NCBI RefSeq assembly: GCF_000422505.1
Contig: NZ_KE383867.1
Span: 299,843 to 363,842 of the forward strand
DNA length: 64,000 nt
Source of the DNA: Paenibacillus pinihumi DSM 23905 = JCM 16419
Lineage (GTDB): Bacteria; Bacillota; Bacilli; Paenibacillales; Paenibacillaceae
Direction of reading: 5' to 3'
The position numbers and the translations under genes were made by a program. Numbering within the stretch: position 1 is the stretch's first letter; the number at the start of each line of letters is the position of its first letter. Of this stretch, positions 63,812-64,000 are shown piece by piece. The notes under the pieces are model-generated. The model ran no database searches. It saw nothing but the letters and a program-made list of their open reading frames with translations, and had not been told where the DNA came from.

Positions 63812-64000
63812 TTTATGGAGAGTTTGATCCTGGCTCAGGACGAACGCTGGCGGCGTGCCTAATACATGCAAGTCGAGCGGACTTGAAGAGAAGCTTGCTT
63901 CTCGGATAGTTAGCGGCGGACGGGTGAGTAACACGTAGGTAACCTGCCTGTAAGACTGGGATAACATTCGGAAACGAATGCTAATACCGGATACGCGGTT
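63812..64000 (+). rRNA. rrs: 16S ribosomal RNA, 5' end only
   Basis: The stretch begins TTTATGGAGAGTTTGATCCTG and continues with GGCTCAGGACGAACGCTGGC and the usual helix landmarks to the right edge. The V1 loop (ACTTGAAGAGAAGCTTGCTT) is Paenibacillus-like. The first base of mature RNA is estimated. The gene runs out of the window. Confidence 0.98.

Overview
The window is a chromosomal stretch of a spore-forming Gram-positive bacterium, most likely Paenibacillus. Ribosome-binding sites are strong (AAGGAGG type), promoters are sigma-A type, and sporulation genes (Cse60-like, YdcC-like) are present. The blocks ydcC-alr-ndoAI-ndoA and perR-ygzB-ygxA-rrn follow the Bacillales order. The last 189 bases are the start of a 16S rRNA gene with a Paenibacillus-like V1 region. 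I see no insertion sequence, prophage, CRISPR array or tRNA gene.

Layout. 1-5.9 kb: two paralogous clan GH-D glycoside hydrolases. The second is a large secreted, S-layer-anchored enzyme interrupted by one in-frame amber codon where its paralogue has Trp. 6-10 kb: a hybrid sensor kinase and a FlxA-like coiled-coil gene behind a sigma-D-like promoter, both on the minus strand. 10-14.8 kb: rtcB with an AAA ATPase, behind a 5' leader with a 25-codon ORF and two competing helices, then a quinone oxidoreductase and a lipoprotein. 14.9-19.5 kb: an amidohydrolase plus sugar ABC transporter operon behind a promoter-terminator leader. 19.5-24.4 kb: clpP, an ECF sigma factor, and a GH42 beta-galactosidase divergent from an AraC regulator. 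24.5-32.9 kb: mostly single genes (WYL regulator with a reductase, SDR, Dabb, hydrolase, diguanylate cyclase, Cse60, PPK2) and several small unknowns.

33-45 kb: a ferredoxin-NADP reductase with two Fur-like boxes, a secreted protein, a two-component system, ydcC-alr and the ndoAI-ndoA (MazEF-type) module, an ABC-2 type membrane protein with its TetR regulator behind tandem operators, and glpK. 45.4-53.1 kb: a compact Tad-like secretion/pilus operon (CpaB-, CpaE-, CpaF-, TadB- and TadC-like, two tiny single-helix proteins, two pseudopilin-like proteins), followed closely by an M24 peptidase. 53.3-57.3 kb: a small unknown gene, then gatCAB for transamidation of Glu-tRNA(Gln)/Asp-tRNA(Asn). 57.5-64 kb: a membrane/DUF4097-like protein, perR with a Per box, a GH18/SH3 protein, ygzB, an N-terminally shortened ygxA-like gene and tandem rrn promoters.

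The features most worth following up are the Tad-like operon (CpaE homologue without P-loop lysines, very small putative pilins, no peptidase in the window), the rtcB leader, and the amber-interrupted hydrolase. All functional calls come from reading the sequence; no database search was run.
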